A stretch of DNA of 64,000 bases from Sarcocystis neurona (taxonomy: Eukaryota > Apicomplexa > Conoidasida > Eucoccidiorida > Sarcocystidae), in NCBI GenBank assembly GCA_000727475.1, contig KL647312.1, positions 930,001 through 994,000 on the forward strand. Direction: 5' to 3'. The position numbers were made by a program, and so were the translations under genes. Under the pieces are notes generated by a model that searched no databases, was not told where the DNA came from, and worked only from the letters and a program-made list of their open reading frames with translations. Shown here piece by piece: positions 10,700 to 23,200 of this stretch (positions within the stretch are counted from its first letter, which is position 1; each line of letters begins with the position of its first letter).

Positions 10700-12943
10700 A
10701 AACACCTGTGTAAACCATGTAAAGAATGCGTACCTGATGTGTGTACATCTATTTGTGTGGGAGCGTAAGCATATAGGTAGGTATACGTGTACTTGTATCG
10801 TCTATACTCACTGGGAGAGATTCCTCTCTGACATGTGTGACACACATACACGCGTATAGGTACGCGTCCATGTGTATGCCGCGGCAGAGGGAGGCTGTGT
10901 TTTCGGAGCCCACGAGAGACGTAAATACATAATTATACGCACAGACATTCGTGTATACACATACGTATGTCGGTTGCAGCAGCTTGTCCAGTGCGGTACT
11001 GCATTATAAAACATGTACGAAGGTTTGTATTGCACGCGTCAATACATACAATACATACAGAGAGATGTACGTGTTCAGCAGCCATGTATGTCACCAGTCG
11101 TACATAGGCTCGTGGCGCATAAAGACATCTTCGGCACAGCAGACGTCGCGGGAGATGTTGTGGCGCAAGCTGAACAGAGATGAGGCGAGGACCTGTCACT
11201 TTCGTACTGGGAAGACGCGAAGATTCTCACCCAGGTGCACTCACCGCCCAAAAACGGCTGTTGGGCGATCGTACGGTCTTCATGTTTACGAAGTGGTGTT
11301 CCTGAACTTGGAGTACGCGGGAACACACTGAACCGGGTGAGATTCTGTTACTGTAGACTTTCACATGGAGAGTTAGGTCTGGCCGTAGTAGTGGAGGCCC
11401 TCACCAAACATACGTACGTGTGTGGATACGGTAGTATCTGAAGAGTCGATGACGCGTATAGAAATATGCATACAGGGGCGACTCCCGTCGTGAACACTGT
11501 GGGCAACAATTTCCAGTCTGTGTGTGTGTGTCTTGAGACTTCTCGTGCGCAGTTCTCCAGTTGCAACACACAGCAGGCACGCATATCTGTTTCTCAACTC
11601 AGCGTATCGTGTAGATACACACGGCATTTAATGTTGACAGTTCTTCTCTGAGCGGATGCGTGCATGCAGTTCTTCCTCCGGTCTTTTCCACATTCACACG
11701 TGTATTTTGGTGCCTCCTCTTCGCACATCTGTATACAGGTGTAAGTGCCTGTGCCTACATAAACACATACGTATATTCAGACGTGCGTGTAAACTTGCGT
11801 GCATCTGTGTGTACGCAAATACGAATATGCGTGTACACAAATATATATATATACATATATATATATAGCTGATTTTGTGTAGCTCTTGGAATTACAGCTC
11901 TCCAATAACCCTCAGGTTGCACAGCTCTCTGTACGCCAGACTGGCACCCGCTCACAAAAACTTAACGAATCAGGTAAGTTTTTTCTCTGGTTACGTGCTG
12001 CAGTCCGCTTCCACGTGTTGGACCACGCGTGTGAAAGATGAGCAGCCGCGTTAAGGTGGGCAACCTATGCGATCTCAGAGTATCAAAATCCAGTGATATA
12101 TACAATGTAGACGGAGTTTTGGTATGTGACTGTGAATTCGTCCGTTTGCCCCTCATGTGTTGTACGTACACCCTCGATTCTTGGTGAGCGGCGGACGCTT
12201 ACGGGTCCCATCAAGGTCTACATACACCTTCTCAAGGTATTCAGACCACAGGGCATTATCAGCCTCGTTTATCCCCGAATAAAGAGACAGCTTCCACAGG
12301 TACACAGAGGGAAGAAGTCACGAAGAGGTTTTGCACTCTATAGCGCACGTTGCTTTTCTCATCCCGCACTGTAGTGTGGCTTATCTCGATGGAAGCAGTC
12401 TGGCAGCTGCAAACGGCAGCAGCAGGAAACAGGCAACAGCGCCAGCATGGGCGATGCAGCACGCTGCTGGCGCAATGGCAGCGGGTGACGGCAGCAGGAA
12501 GATGAAGAAGCATAGGCAGCGGCAAGAAGCATCAGCCGCAGCGGGCAAAAAGGTCAGCAGAGCACGGCAGTAGCAGTGATGTTGAGGATGAATGGAGAAG
12601 AAACGTGACTATCTCGGCCGGCGTGTTTTGCGCGAGGATACGCAGTTTTCAGTACGAAGAAACATTATTTGGAGCATGCAGCCCTCGTGCGCCTCTACGA
12701 GCGGCGCAGCACCAGCCGGCCTTCGCGGTCACTAGTATGCAGCGACAGCTTCCCATGAAAAACACATGCACACGCCACGTGGCGCGTTATGTCTCTGATT
12801 GTGGCTTGCATGTAGATCAACACATCTACGTGCAGAATCATTTGTGCCAGTGTGTACGTAGATATGTGATCGGCGAGCAAGTTTCACCCGCCGAAAGACG
12901 CGGTGTAATGTTCAGCTCCTGAAGGGGAAAGAGTCGCGCAGCA

Positions 12944-12965
12944 ATATATATATATATATATATAT
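12944..12965. repeat. (AT)11 microsatellite
   Basis: Uninterrupted dinucleotide repeat in the PAN-ABC intergenic region. Confidence 0.95.
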
Positions 12966-14705
12966 GCGTACACGTGCAGTAAGAACACAAACGCTGACAG
13001 GCTTCGCCCCCTCCTCGAAGACGGACTTCCACGTCTTACTGTTCATGTCGGTATCCACTGATGTGCATTCGACCTTCCACATTCATCTACGTCTGTCTGA
13101 ATTTCCTCATCACAGGTCGACCCCGATTTGTCTCCATCTAGAGCATGCGTTAGCGACGGTCCAGCGTCAAAGCTGCGACAGAAACGTGCGTGCATGCGCT
13201 GTAGACCCCTAATGCTCCCGCAGTTGTATATACGCGTACTAGAAGGCCCGCACGTGCAACGCAGGCAGCTTTACCTAGCTGTGCGCCTGCAAGCGTAAGT
13301 ACATACATACATATACATACATATATATATATATATGTATCTATGCATAGAGATGCAAGAGGAGAAAAGATAGCCAGATATACACGTGCTGGTCAGTGTG
13401 ACAGGCAGGGAGCCACCTGGGCTGGTGTATCTGAATACATACACACATATGTACAAAGGACTCGCGAACCGCTCGCAAAAAACATCCTCACGTGGCTCGA
13501 CACGTACATTTTGAATGTTTATATCTACCTATATACAAGGGAATCCATGCGAGCAGGATATGCACCTCGGATGATTGTGTATTGAGGAAGACAGTGCTGA
13601 GCGTAACTGAGACACGACACAGATGGACAATTATGGGCCTTTCTAAACAGAGCGAACCAAATACCGTCGACGTTTTGTGGGCTTTTCCAGCAACATGAGA
13701 GGGTCAAAACCTGGTAACTATGTGTGTGTCTCTCCTTGTTAACTCTGTGTGTATATAAATATATGGTCATATAACCATATAATTGTATATACAGATGGTA
13801 CACAAGTGTAGGCTTGTACGTAAACAAATACGTGCGTACATATGACAATGCATACATGCACATACATATATATGAGCATTCACATACACGTTGATACACA
13901 CTTCCTCACACACACGTGTACATGAATGAATACATTTTAATACAACTTTATACGTGTACTTGTACTCCGCACACATATGCGTATGCTATAAAAAACATAT
14001 CGCACAAAAATCGTGTCTGGAAAGACAAGTGGCTCTGCAGAAGTTCCGTAAACACGGATCTCTGGTAACGGGTACAACAGCGTTTCTCTGCTCCTGCTGC
14101 TGTCGCATTGCTGTTATGCTGTGGTTGCTGCGCACTTACTTGCTGCTGCTGCTGCTATAATGTCCTGCACGACAATGCAAGTGACCCTTTTTATGCAAAG
14201 GTGGGGGACAGTATGCATTGATTAGTAATGCTGCAGTCGTCGGACTGGAGTTGACAGCATCCGCGGGTTTGTGGGGTACCAGCAATAGCAATTATTCATC
14301 CTTTGCAGTTCGAACATTGCAAATGTGTCGGTGCACCTACCTATATATACATTTGTGAACACGTATGTAAAGATATACGCAAGCACCAAAGAAGCAGGAA
14401 ATATGGACTAAATCAATAAAACATCAGCAGGACGATCTCATCAATTCAGTGCCAACATGTACTTTCCGTGCATATATATACATACATACATATATATATG
14501 TATATAGCAGCAACAATGGCCTGCAAGTAATACACCCATATACCCAGCTGGCGGGGTAAAGGCGGCATTCATCAGAAACGTACAGCACACAAGTAGCAGC
14601 GTCTTGGTGATCAAGCACACCAGCGTATATACATTTGCGTCGACGAAAATCAGCAGCGCAATACATTCTACATGTTTACCTATGTTTATATGTGTGTGCA
14701 CATAA

Positions 14706-14727
14706 ATATATATATATATATATATAT
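14706..14727. repeat. (AT)11 microsatellite
   Basis: Uninterrupted AT tract in the PAN-ABC intergenic region. A second tract, (CT)n followed by (TA)n, lies about 130 bases downstream. Confidence 0.95.
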
Positions 14728-17700
14728 GTATTTGCATATATGCGCGTATTGGCCCCTCTCTCTCGCTGCACAATACATTCTACGTGTTTACGTGTGTATA
14801 TAGATACACTCGTATTTACATATAAAGGAGTGTCCACCCCTCCTATCTCCCTCCTCTCTCTCTCTATATATATATATATACACAGTGCGTATATACGTAC
14901 GACAAGCAGTGATGCGCAGGAGTAATACGTACTTACACCTGTACACGTGGCGCCTCGACATCTCTCTCTGTGTAGCAGAAGAGCTCTGCATGAGAGTGGC
15001 AAAGCCGGCGGCATTGAGCCCCAGCGAATGCAGCATTTAGGCACCCGTTTCTATGAGGGAGATTAGAACTCTGTAGCTGTGCTGCCGAATGTAGAGCGGC
15101 ATGTAAACAGCAGCAGCCGTAGTAGCCTGGCAGGGTCGCATCAGCAGCCGCCTACGCAGCAACAGGAAGGGGGAGAAGATAAAGAAGAGCAGCATACGTC
15201 TAGCACAGCTGTGCAAATGCAGTTAAATAGATTTGTGCTAACATAGTGTCCGTGAGTGAGAAGATGAAGAGTGCACGTAAGCATGAAAAGAGACAGATGG
15301 AAAAATCCAGAGAAGTATCAGGCGAGACTCGCCAATGGATAGAATTATGTATGCAGCAACCTACATCGGTAAACGTGAATAGAGACAAGTATACAGAAAT
15401 CCAGCTACGCAAAGATCAACACACACACACACAGTGTGTTTCTTCGGACACACTGTAGCTATATCCATGTACACCAAAGGAAGCAGGTAGATGTCGCACT
15501 AGGGTCAAGCAGAGACAAATGACAATAGGGAGAGAAGAGATGCCCGCATCTATAGAAGACGTGTTCTTGATCCTGGATACGCACATTATATATGCAAGTA
15601 TCTGTTTCTGTGTACCTGTAGTCGCACATCCTTTGCAAGAAATGCGTCAGCGCCTCCGTACAGAAAGGCGCTGTCGAATACCGTAGGCACACGCAACGTA
15701 CGTAGACCACCCTCGTGTGTGTCCGATTGAGCCTACGGAGGCGGTGTGCTGGTGTGTGTGTGAGGCAGAAATAAATCAAAGCACACCGAGAAAAAGGCAC
15801 AGCTTTCCCCCCTATCTCATCATCCATCCACGCAGCAGTCGAACGCACTCCTACTGCTGCAGCTGCTGAGGCGACAACAGCTGCAAACGTGGAGCTGCGC
15901 ATATTCTCAAACATGGAGTGGCGCACTGATGCTGCAGCTGGCATATACATTGTACGCGTGTGTGCGTGTGGCAAGCACATCCGAATACTTGTACACCCCG
16001 GTTTCATACAGCTGCGGCGTGTGTACACTTACGTATGTACGTGGGTAAGTCTATAGACACCCAACGGAGGTATCTTTATGTTGCGCCGCTCTGGCGTGTT
16101 ACACACATGTTTGTTTAAAGAAAGAACAGGTGAATATTGGAGCCCATCTTTGCATACGGATGTATTTTGTGTGCAGAGTCTCGTAGGACGCCTCCGCGTA
16201 CGAATACATATCCCATCCCATACAAGTGTGTATATCCCTCTATATGTGTATTGCCGTCCTCCCTCTCTCGCTCTTCATCCTACGTTTGCGTATATCCGTC
16301 TTTATCGTATTGCTCGAACTATACATTCATAGTTGCATCCGAATACTTGTCTCTTTCCGTTCAAAGATACATGCGCAGCATGCTACTGCGGCGCCACACC
16401 TAAGTATGTGTAAACAGTCGATCCAGAGGCAGACCAAGAGGACGGCAAGACATGCATATACACCGACACAGACGGATATATACGTACGAGTGGAACTGAC
16501 TGATTCCACTTCCCTAGTGCGCAGGTGCAGCTGACGATGTGCCCCAGCTCGTCGTCTGCAGCTCCGCCTCCGTCCAGAGCGGGGCGTGCTGGGGATCTCA
16601 ACACTGAGACATCCAGAGAGTTGCCGAATCATGGGTGTGGAAGTTTCTACACTTGCACAAATCCTCTACGGCAAAGCTGTATACCTGTGAAGTGACAGCT
16701 TCTCCTTGTTGATGTGTAAATGGTCATTAACCGTCCATCTTCGTGTAGTAATACGAAGTGGTTACATAGAAACCTGCCGTACAAGCATGCGAAAACATAC
16801 CTGTACGCCCAGTAGTGGCGCTAGACCCACCTGCACCTGCGTATACATACATGTGTACTTACGAACAGACTCACGACTGCACATGCCTGTATCCACGCTA
16901 ACAGAGAGAGGGAGACAGACGTCTGCCCATATAGACAAACCCACCGATACATACACGGATACACACATTGACACCCGTGTATGTACTCATGCGCACACAC
17001 GTGTCTCTCGTTTAGATGGTTAATAATTCGGTCCATATAGATATATACAGAGTAATGGTGTATAGGTGGGTATATAGCGCACATCTGTCTACACACATGT
17101 ATGACAGTACGTGTGCATAGATAGGCGTACGAACAAAGATATACCTTTCCAGCTATATTTATATATATACACACACGAGTACCTATATAGACACACATAC
17201 ATATGTACATACATATATATATATATGCATATATGTATATGTGTGTGTCCCCGTGCACAAGGAATATTTGGTGTGCAGGCGAAGATATATCCAGATACAT
17301 AAAGATACACACACACACATATACGAGCGTACACGGCCATCCAACTGCTGTTGTCTGCACGCCATTATTGCTCCTCACAACCACAGAAATAGAGCTGTGT
17401 ATCCACACAGCGCTCTCCACCGCCGCGTACACGCACAGATACATGTACAGACATATATGATCGCATGCATTTTTATATACGTATATGTATGTGCACACAT
17501 AGATGTGCGTGTATACAGTGCGTCGACACATACGTAAACGCATTTATATACTTATACACATGCAGGTGTGTCTATCGGTATCTACAGATACACACTGCGG
17601 AGACACGCACGGAGCAGGTTTATACATATACATATATATATACATATATATGAGTATGTTTATACACAAAATACGGTACATTGATACACACATGTATACG

Positions 17701-18729
17701 CATAGATATATATGTATAGATAAGGCGTGGACGTACACGCACGTACTTTTGTATATTGGTACATGTCCACGTATATACCTGTGCATATAATTATATATAT
17801 ATATATTATCCACACACGTGTGGTTGTCTATTGGCGTAAATCGAGGAGTATATTGATGCATAGATGCCAATGCTATCCTTCCTCCGTCGGCGCGGCAGCA
17901 CGCCGTCGCGACCCGACCGTACCAGGCTGAGCGCTGCCACGTATACCAGGACTCCGCGCACACAAGATGCAGATTTCTCCGTAGATATAGAAGCACGTAC
18001 ACGTTCTTACCGAGTACACACAGAGAGGTGCAAAGTTGAGCGGTACGCATGTACACCTGCTACACTGATACGTTTCACATCCGTGCACAGACAAGCGTAT
18101 CCCCATTGTCATAAATTCATGTGAATATACATATGCAGGTAGCCGCGCAGAAGAAGAAAAAGAAGCAGCAGCAGCAGATACGGCAGGACTGCCGCTCAGC
18201 CTCATTGCCAGGTGCTCCTGCAAACGCGAAGCAGCTCCTGCTGCTGCTGCCGCCTGCAAAGCCCTGCGCAGCCGCTGGTGCTGCTTCGTCTTGCGCTGTT
18301 GCGTCTCTCCTACAGCAGCACAGCACCTGTGGATGCTGTTGTTCCCTCCCCCTCTTCAGTACAAAGCTGTTCTACCGAGTGAACGCCTGGCCACGTATTC
18401 GTATTTATTATTTATCGTCCAGAACGACTGCTGTTCTAAGTGCCGCAGTCGCCGCCTCCCTTTTTCCTTTCTCCTTCTCCGTCTTGACGTGTTTCTTCTT
18501 GCGCTGCAGCCGTGCAGTCAGCTGCTCTTCAGTCGAGCTTTTCCTTCAGCTTCCTCTTCCTGCTGGTTTCCTGCGGAGAAAGTACATACAATTCACATCC
18601 TCTTGGTAGGTTTTCCTGAGTTTCTTTCCCCGCAGCTGCTGACGTCGCAGCCGATCATTTCTTCTTCTTCTGCTGCTGCCTCCTCCTTTTCCTCCCCTGA
18701 GCGTCCTGCTGCCGTGCCACTGGTGCGCC

Positions 18730-18764
18730 AATCAGAAGTGAACAGAATCACTTCTGATTCTGTT
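18730..18764 (-). other. Two overlapping, mutually exclusive inverted repeats 3' of the ABC stop
   Basis: On the plus strand AATCAGAAGTGA (18730-18741) pairs with TCACTTCTGATT (18748-18759) around a 6-base loop. AACAGAATCA (18741-18750) pairs with TGATTCTGTT (18755-18764) around a 4-base loop. Both are perfect and share bases, so only one can form at a time. The element starts 80 bases past the ABC transporter stop codon, in what should be its 3' untranslated region. In the transcript the upstream hairpin has a 10-bp stem and a GAAG loop; the alternative has a 12-bp stem. A regulatory role is speculation. Confidence 0.85.
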
Positions 18765-18843
18765 GTTCCGCTGGCGCCCTGCCTGCTGCTGTTGCTGCAG
18801 TTAATCAGGCGCGCTGGTCTGCTTGTGCTTTGGCCTGCTCCTC

Positions 18844-20279
18844 CTATTCCTGTGCCTCTCCTTCTGCTTCTTCCTGCTGCTCCTGCCGGTGCACGAGCCT
18901 GGCAAGTTCGCCGTCTCTGCGCTGCAGCAGCCCGTCGTACGTGCCCTCTTCTGCGAGGCGACCCTTCCTCAGGACGACAACTTTGTCCGCCAGTTTCAGG
19001 GCTTGCTTGCTATGAGCAATCAGGAGAATTGTTCTGACGCCTTCTTCTAGCAGCAGCGAAGATTCGTGCTGCAGTTGGTCTTCCCCCCCCGGCTGCTCTT
19101 CTCCTCCCCTTGCTTCTCCTTCACCGTCCTTTCCTCGCGCCAGTGCTACTCCTCCTGAGGCACCTGGTAAGGACGGCCAGTCTTCATTTCCTCTTCTACG
19201 TGGTGATGTTGACTCGCTCGCAGGAGTCGCCGTTCGCGTTGCAGCCTCCAAAGGAGAAAGCATCTTTCTTTCTCTGTTGCTCAGGGCTGCTGACCCCCCC
19301 GCCTCTCTGTCTTCTGCTGCCCCCTCGTTTGCCTCTGGGAGCGACCCGCTGCTCATCTTGCTGTCGCTGCTGCTGCTGTTTCGCGTCCGCTGCACGTGAG
19401 CTGCTTTCTTCTTTCCAGATACCAGCTTCCGCAGTGTGGTCAAGAGCAGCCGCTCGTTACGTTCGTCTAAGTGAGCCGTTGCTTCGTCTAGCAGTAGCAC
19501 AGCAGGCTGCTTCACGAGCGCTCTTGCGATGCCCAGTCTCTGCAGCTCTCCGCTGCTGAAGGCCGTTGCTGCTGCTGCCTGCTCACTACTATCTTTGTCC
19601 ACTTTTCTCCTCTCCTTGCTACTGCTGCTGCCGTCGCTCACGTAGCTGCCACTGCTGGCAGAGACGCAAGACGAGGAGGCAGAGGACTGGTTCGCAGATG
19701 CTGTTGCGACAGCAGCAGCAGCAGGACCAAATGGAAAACGGCGGTGCTGCAGAAACTCACTGATACTGCACAAGCGACAGGCTTCTCTAAATAGCAGTTC
19801 GTGCCTCTGCTGCTGCTGTGACCACACGGCAGCGTCGGAAGAAGCCGCAGGAGACGTACCACCCCACGCAGCACCGAGAGCTGCCCGCGAGGCACCAGCA
19901 GCAGAACGCGTAGTTGCAGTAGACAGTGCTGGTGACTGTGCTGCTGCTGCGGCGGGAAAGAAGCGAGAGAAACATATCTGCTTCGCCGCTGCCTTCGCCC
20001 AAAGAAAGGGACAGCCGCCGGACTGAATAAGTGGACTGGCAGCGGCTGTAGCATGTGCAGTTGCTGCGTGCGAGCGGCAGGTCTCTACCTGTTTTACACG
20101 CGAAGAGTCGTACCCTTCGCCCCGGCTTCTGTTCTGCTGTTGCTGCTGCGGATTCCATACTCCGTAGAGAATATTCTCACGAATGCTAAGGCCAGAAAGC
20201 AACGCGACGCTGTCCGCACTCACCACGCCCAGCAGATGCTGCAGGAGCAACTGGGTCGGGATTTTTTGAGTATCCACCC
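18844..20279 (-). CDS. ABC transporter exon 5: rest of the ATPase domain
   Basis: Residues 692-1169. It begins VDTQKIPTQLL, then SIRENILYG (position about 722-730). The preceding Q-loop reads VVSADSV, with Ala where the family has Gln. An S/A/Q-rich insert of about 115 residues is followed by the helical subdomain (ELLFREACRLC), a second insert of about 60 residues, and the signature FSSGELQRLGIARAL. Walker B with LLLDEATAHLDE comes next. A third, longer S/E/G-rich insert precedes TILLIAHSKQAL (H-loop His) and the closing VVVLRKGRLAEEGTYDGLL. The stop is at 18844-18846. Confidence 0.85.
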
Positions 20280-23200
20280 CTGTTACAGAAACAGACGGAG
20301 CGCGGAGCACCAGCGATAGCGCAGCAGGGACTAAAGCAGCGGCAGCATCGTCACAGCAGCAACGTCCTCAGCAGAGGAGAATTCACACGAGCCAGCGGAG
20401 TAGGAGGGCTTGCAACGACCAGCAGCAGCAGTACACGCGGAAGCAACGGAGAGTGAGGACGGGCGGGTCAGCAGCATCAACAGTAGGCAACGGAGAGCAG
20501 CTGCCCTGAGAAGGGGAAGATCAGAGGCGATGCGTCGGGTATGCGACGCGGCAGCAGGAGAAATCCACCAGCAGCAGAACAGACAGATGGAGTGTATGAG
20601 CAGCAAATGAAGACCGCAGTGAACAGTGAGGAAGAACCGCACCAGCAAATGCAGAGAAGCAACTCAGAGGTAGTGCTACGTTAACGCAAGAGCGCAGAAC
20701 GACCCCCAGGAAGGGGAAGCAGCAGCAGTGACAACGCAGCAGCGGCAGCAGCACGAGAAGTGCAGTAGACGAAAACCTGCAGGACACGTGAGTAGCAGCT
20801 CCTCTGCTGCTGCTCCTCTTCTGCAGGGGAAGCGCAGCGGCGAACAGCACCTCTGCAGGAGAAATGCAGCAACAAAAAAGAGACGGGCGACAAGCCGGGC
20901 TGGCGGTCCTTTGTAAAAGCCCTGCAGTCAACGAGTAACAGCTGCAGCAGCAGCACAGAAGGAGCAGTGAGGATGCAAAGCGGCGGCGCTTGGCTATTTT
21001 TCTGTGTGCACAAGAATGCCAACACCCAAAGCCTGCACGCGGGTTGGGCTCCAGTATAGATTGTGATACGTATACGCGCCAGCATATGGATACGCACTGC
21101 CTACCGCAGGAGAAAGGTTCGTCAGCCGTCGCTTCTGTTACTACCGTAGTTACTGCTGCTGTCTTCCACTGCCTCCGAAAAAACCTCTCCTTCTTCGACA
21201 CTGGTAGTACTCCATCGCTGTTTCCAGTGCTGCTACGCTGTTGCTCCTCGGGTTTTTCGCCAAGCGCCGCCGACTTCACCCAGTCAGCAATCCTCTATAC
21301 ACACAGCTCGGCTGCTGCCTGCTGCTGCTGTACACCAGGTGTGACTACTCCCTCTGGTGCTGTCGCTACAATTGCTGTGTGCGCCCCTACTGCTGCTGTG
21401 GCCGCGGCTCCTGTGAGTGTCACTACTGCTGCTGTGTCTGCTGCCGCTGCGCCGGTGGGAAGAGAGACACGCATACGGCCTGTGGGGACTTCTAACAGCA
21501 GTCCCAGTAGGAGATGTTGCAGCACTAGTAATAGCAAGAACAGCAGGAACAGCGACAGTTGTAGTAGCAGTGGTAGACGTAGTAGCAGCACGAGTAGTTG
21601 TAAGCGCTGCACGGTCGTCGTCGCAGCAGTAAACGAACAACAGTAGTAATCACAGCCGTGGCTGCGGCGTGCTGACACGACTGCTGATAGGCGTGGATCG
21701 GAGCAGTCGAGAAGCAAACTGCAAGAGTGGTCCAAACATGACAGACAGACAGTACATGGCCAGGATCGGAAGAGGAGGGAAACTGTTGACGTGAATACCA
21801 ACGAAAATATTAGCAACAAAGCAACAGGAGGACTATCTGTAGCACTGCAAAAAAGCGTTAATAATGACGCTAGTATCGTAGGCATATGGTAGTGGCATAG
21901 GGGGTAGTCGGAGTAGTAGCACTAGTGGCAGTCGTCGCTGTGCAGCAATAGTAGGAGTAGCCGCAAGAGGAGGAGTAGCAGTCGCTGTTATAGTAGTAGT
22001 AGTAGTAGTACGGAAGAAGTTGTACATTAGGAATAGTACTGGCACAGTAGTCGTAATAGTTGTAGTAGTAGTCCTAGTCCAGTAGTAGCAGTAGTCGTAG
22101 TAGTGCATTACTGCTAGTAGTAGTAGTGGTGGAACAGTAGTAGTAGTAGTAATAGGACTTGCCGTAGTAGCGCTACACTAGTGGTAGTACATTAGTAACA
22201 ATACAACAGCAGTAGTAGCAGGTGTAGCAGTATACGCTTCGTAGTAATAGTACAATTGTAGGCGTGGTCCGGTAATAGTGGCCTAGTAGTCGTCTAATAG
22301 CGAAAGAACACATATATTGTGCTGCTAGACGTATATTGTCGAGAAACAGAGTCGTGAGACTTGCGTGGTAGCGTAAGCCCTTTCGTGGAAATTCTACTGC
22401 AGCAGTGACTCGTACACAGCAGGACGAATATGGAAGAATTATGGTAGGACCACTGGCCTAAAAAGAGCAGAAAGAGGAGGGTACCCGTTGGAGGAACAGG
22501 GAGCGCCACAGTAGGGGTCTTCATAATAACGGCAGTTCACCGACGCATACCGCGAGAAAGGAAGAAGTCAGGAGAGTTCGAGCGGGGTCGTGGGACAGGG
22601 AGGAATACAAGTGGAGGAGGAGGAGACGCAACAGCAGCCACCACAGCGACTGCGTGGTTACGAAGGGTTGGTAAAACCGACGAAATAGAGCGCACGCCAG
22701 GGCAGTCTGAGCTCTCCTGCGCACACGCGTCCGGGTCGTATACAGCAGAAGACGGGCAGGGCAGCAAGGTGGTCCGTAGAGCCAGACGGCGGCGCAGTAA
22801 TAGGAGATACGTGCACACTTTTCTGCCAGTGTTCTACCACACGAAAAAAATGTTGTTTCGCCGGCATACCTCTCGCTAGGCTGCTGTTGTCGACCACGGG
22901 GCATTACAAAGTGCTGCAGCTGCTGTAACCGGGGGGACATCTGCTCTTTCTTCCCTAACGTTGCTTGCTGCTGTCGTCGCTGCTGCTTCTCCTCCTTCTT
23001 ATCTTCCCCCTTTCTTTCCTGTCCACTCTCCCCTTGCTGGGGCTGCTTCTTCCTGCTGCTGCAGCAGGCGTCCAAGTCAGAAGCTGCTGCTCTTCCTCTG
23101 CTGTTCTTTTGCTGTTCTGAATATCCGCCTGCCGCGTCTGTCGTGGCTCACCTGCGCCTGCTACCTGCTGCTTCGGCTTTTGTGATACCACTGTTGCTGC

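Larger units (their letters stand above)
10700..18843. other. Intergenic region between PAN and ABC genes
   Basis: No gene could be supported. TA, TACA and GTAT microsatellites recur every few hundred bases, for example near 11840, 12944, 13300, 14480, 14706, 14860, 17215, 17630 and 17790. A short CAG-type stretch at 12.39-12.57 kb on the plus strand reads as an A/Q-rich peptide of about 60 residues and could be an isolated exon, but no splice partner was found. A non-repetitive minus-strand frame at 15.5-16.0 kb has no recognisable motif. The two flanking genes converge, so the region should hold both 3' ends. No convincing polyadenylation signal was identified. Confidence 0.55.

Noticed and set aside
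15459..16028. 189-codon minus-strand open frame
   Set aside because: It has no recognisable motif, is rich in Cys, Arg and His as in random frames, and has no ATG at the start. It may deserve a transcript check, but it is not supported.
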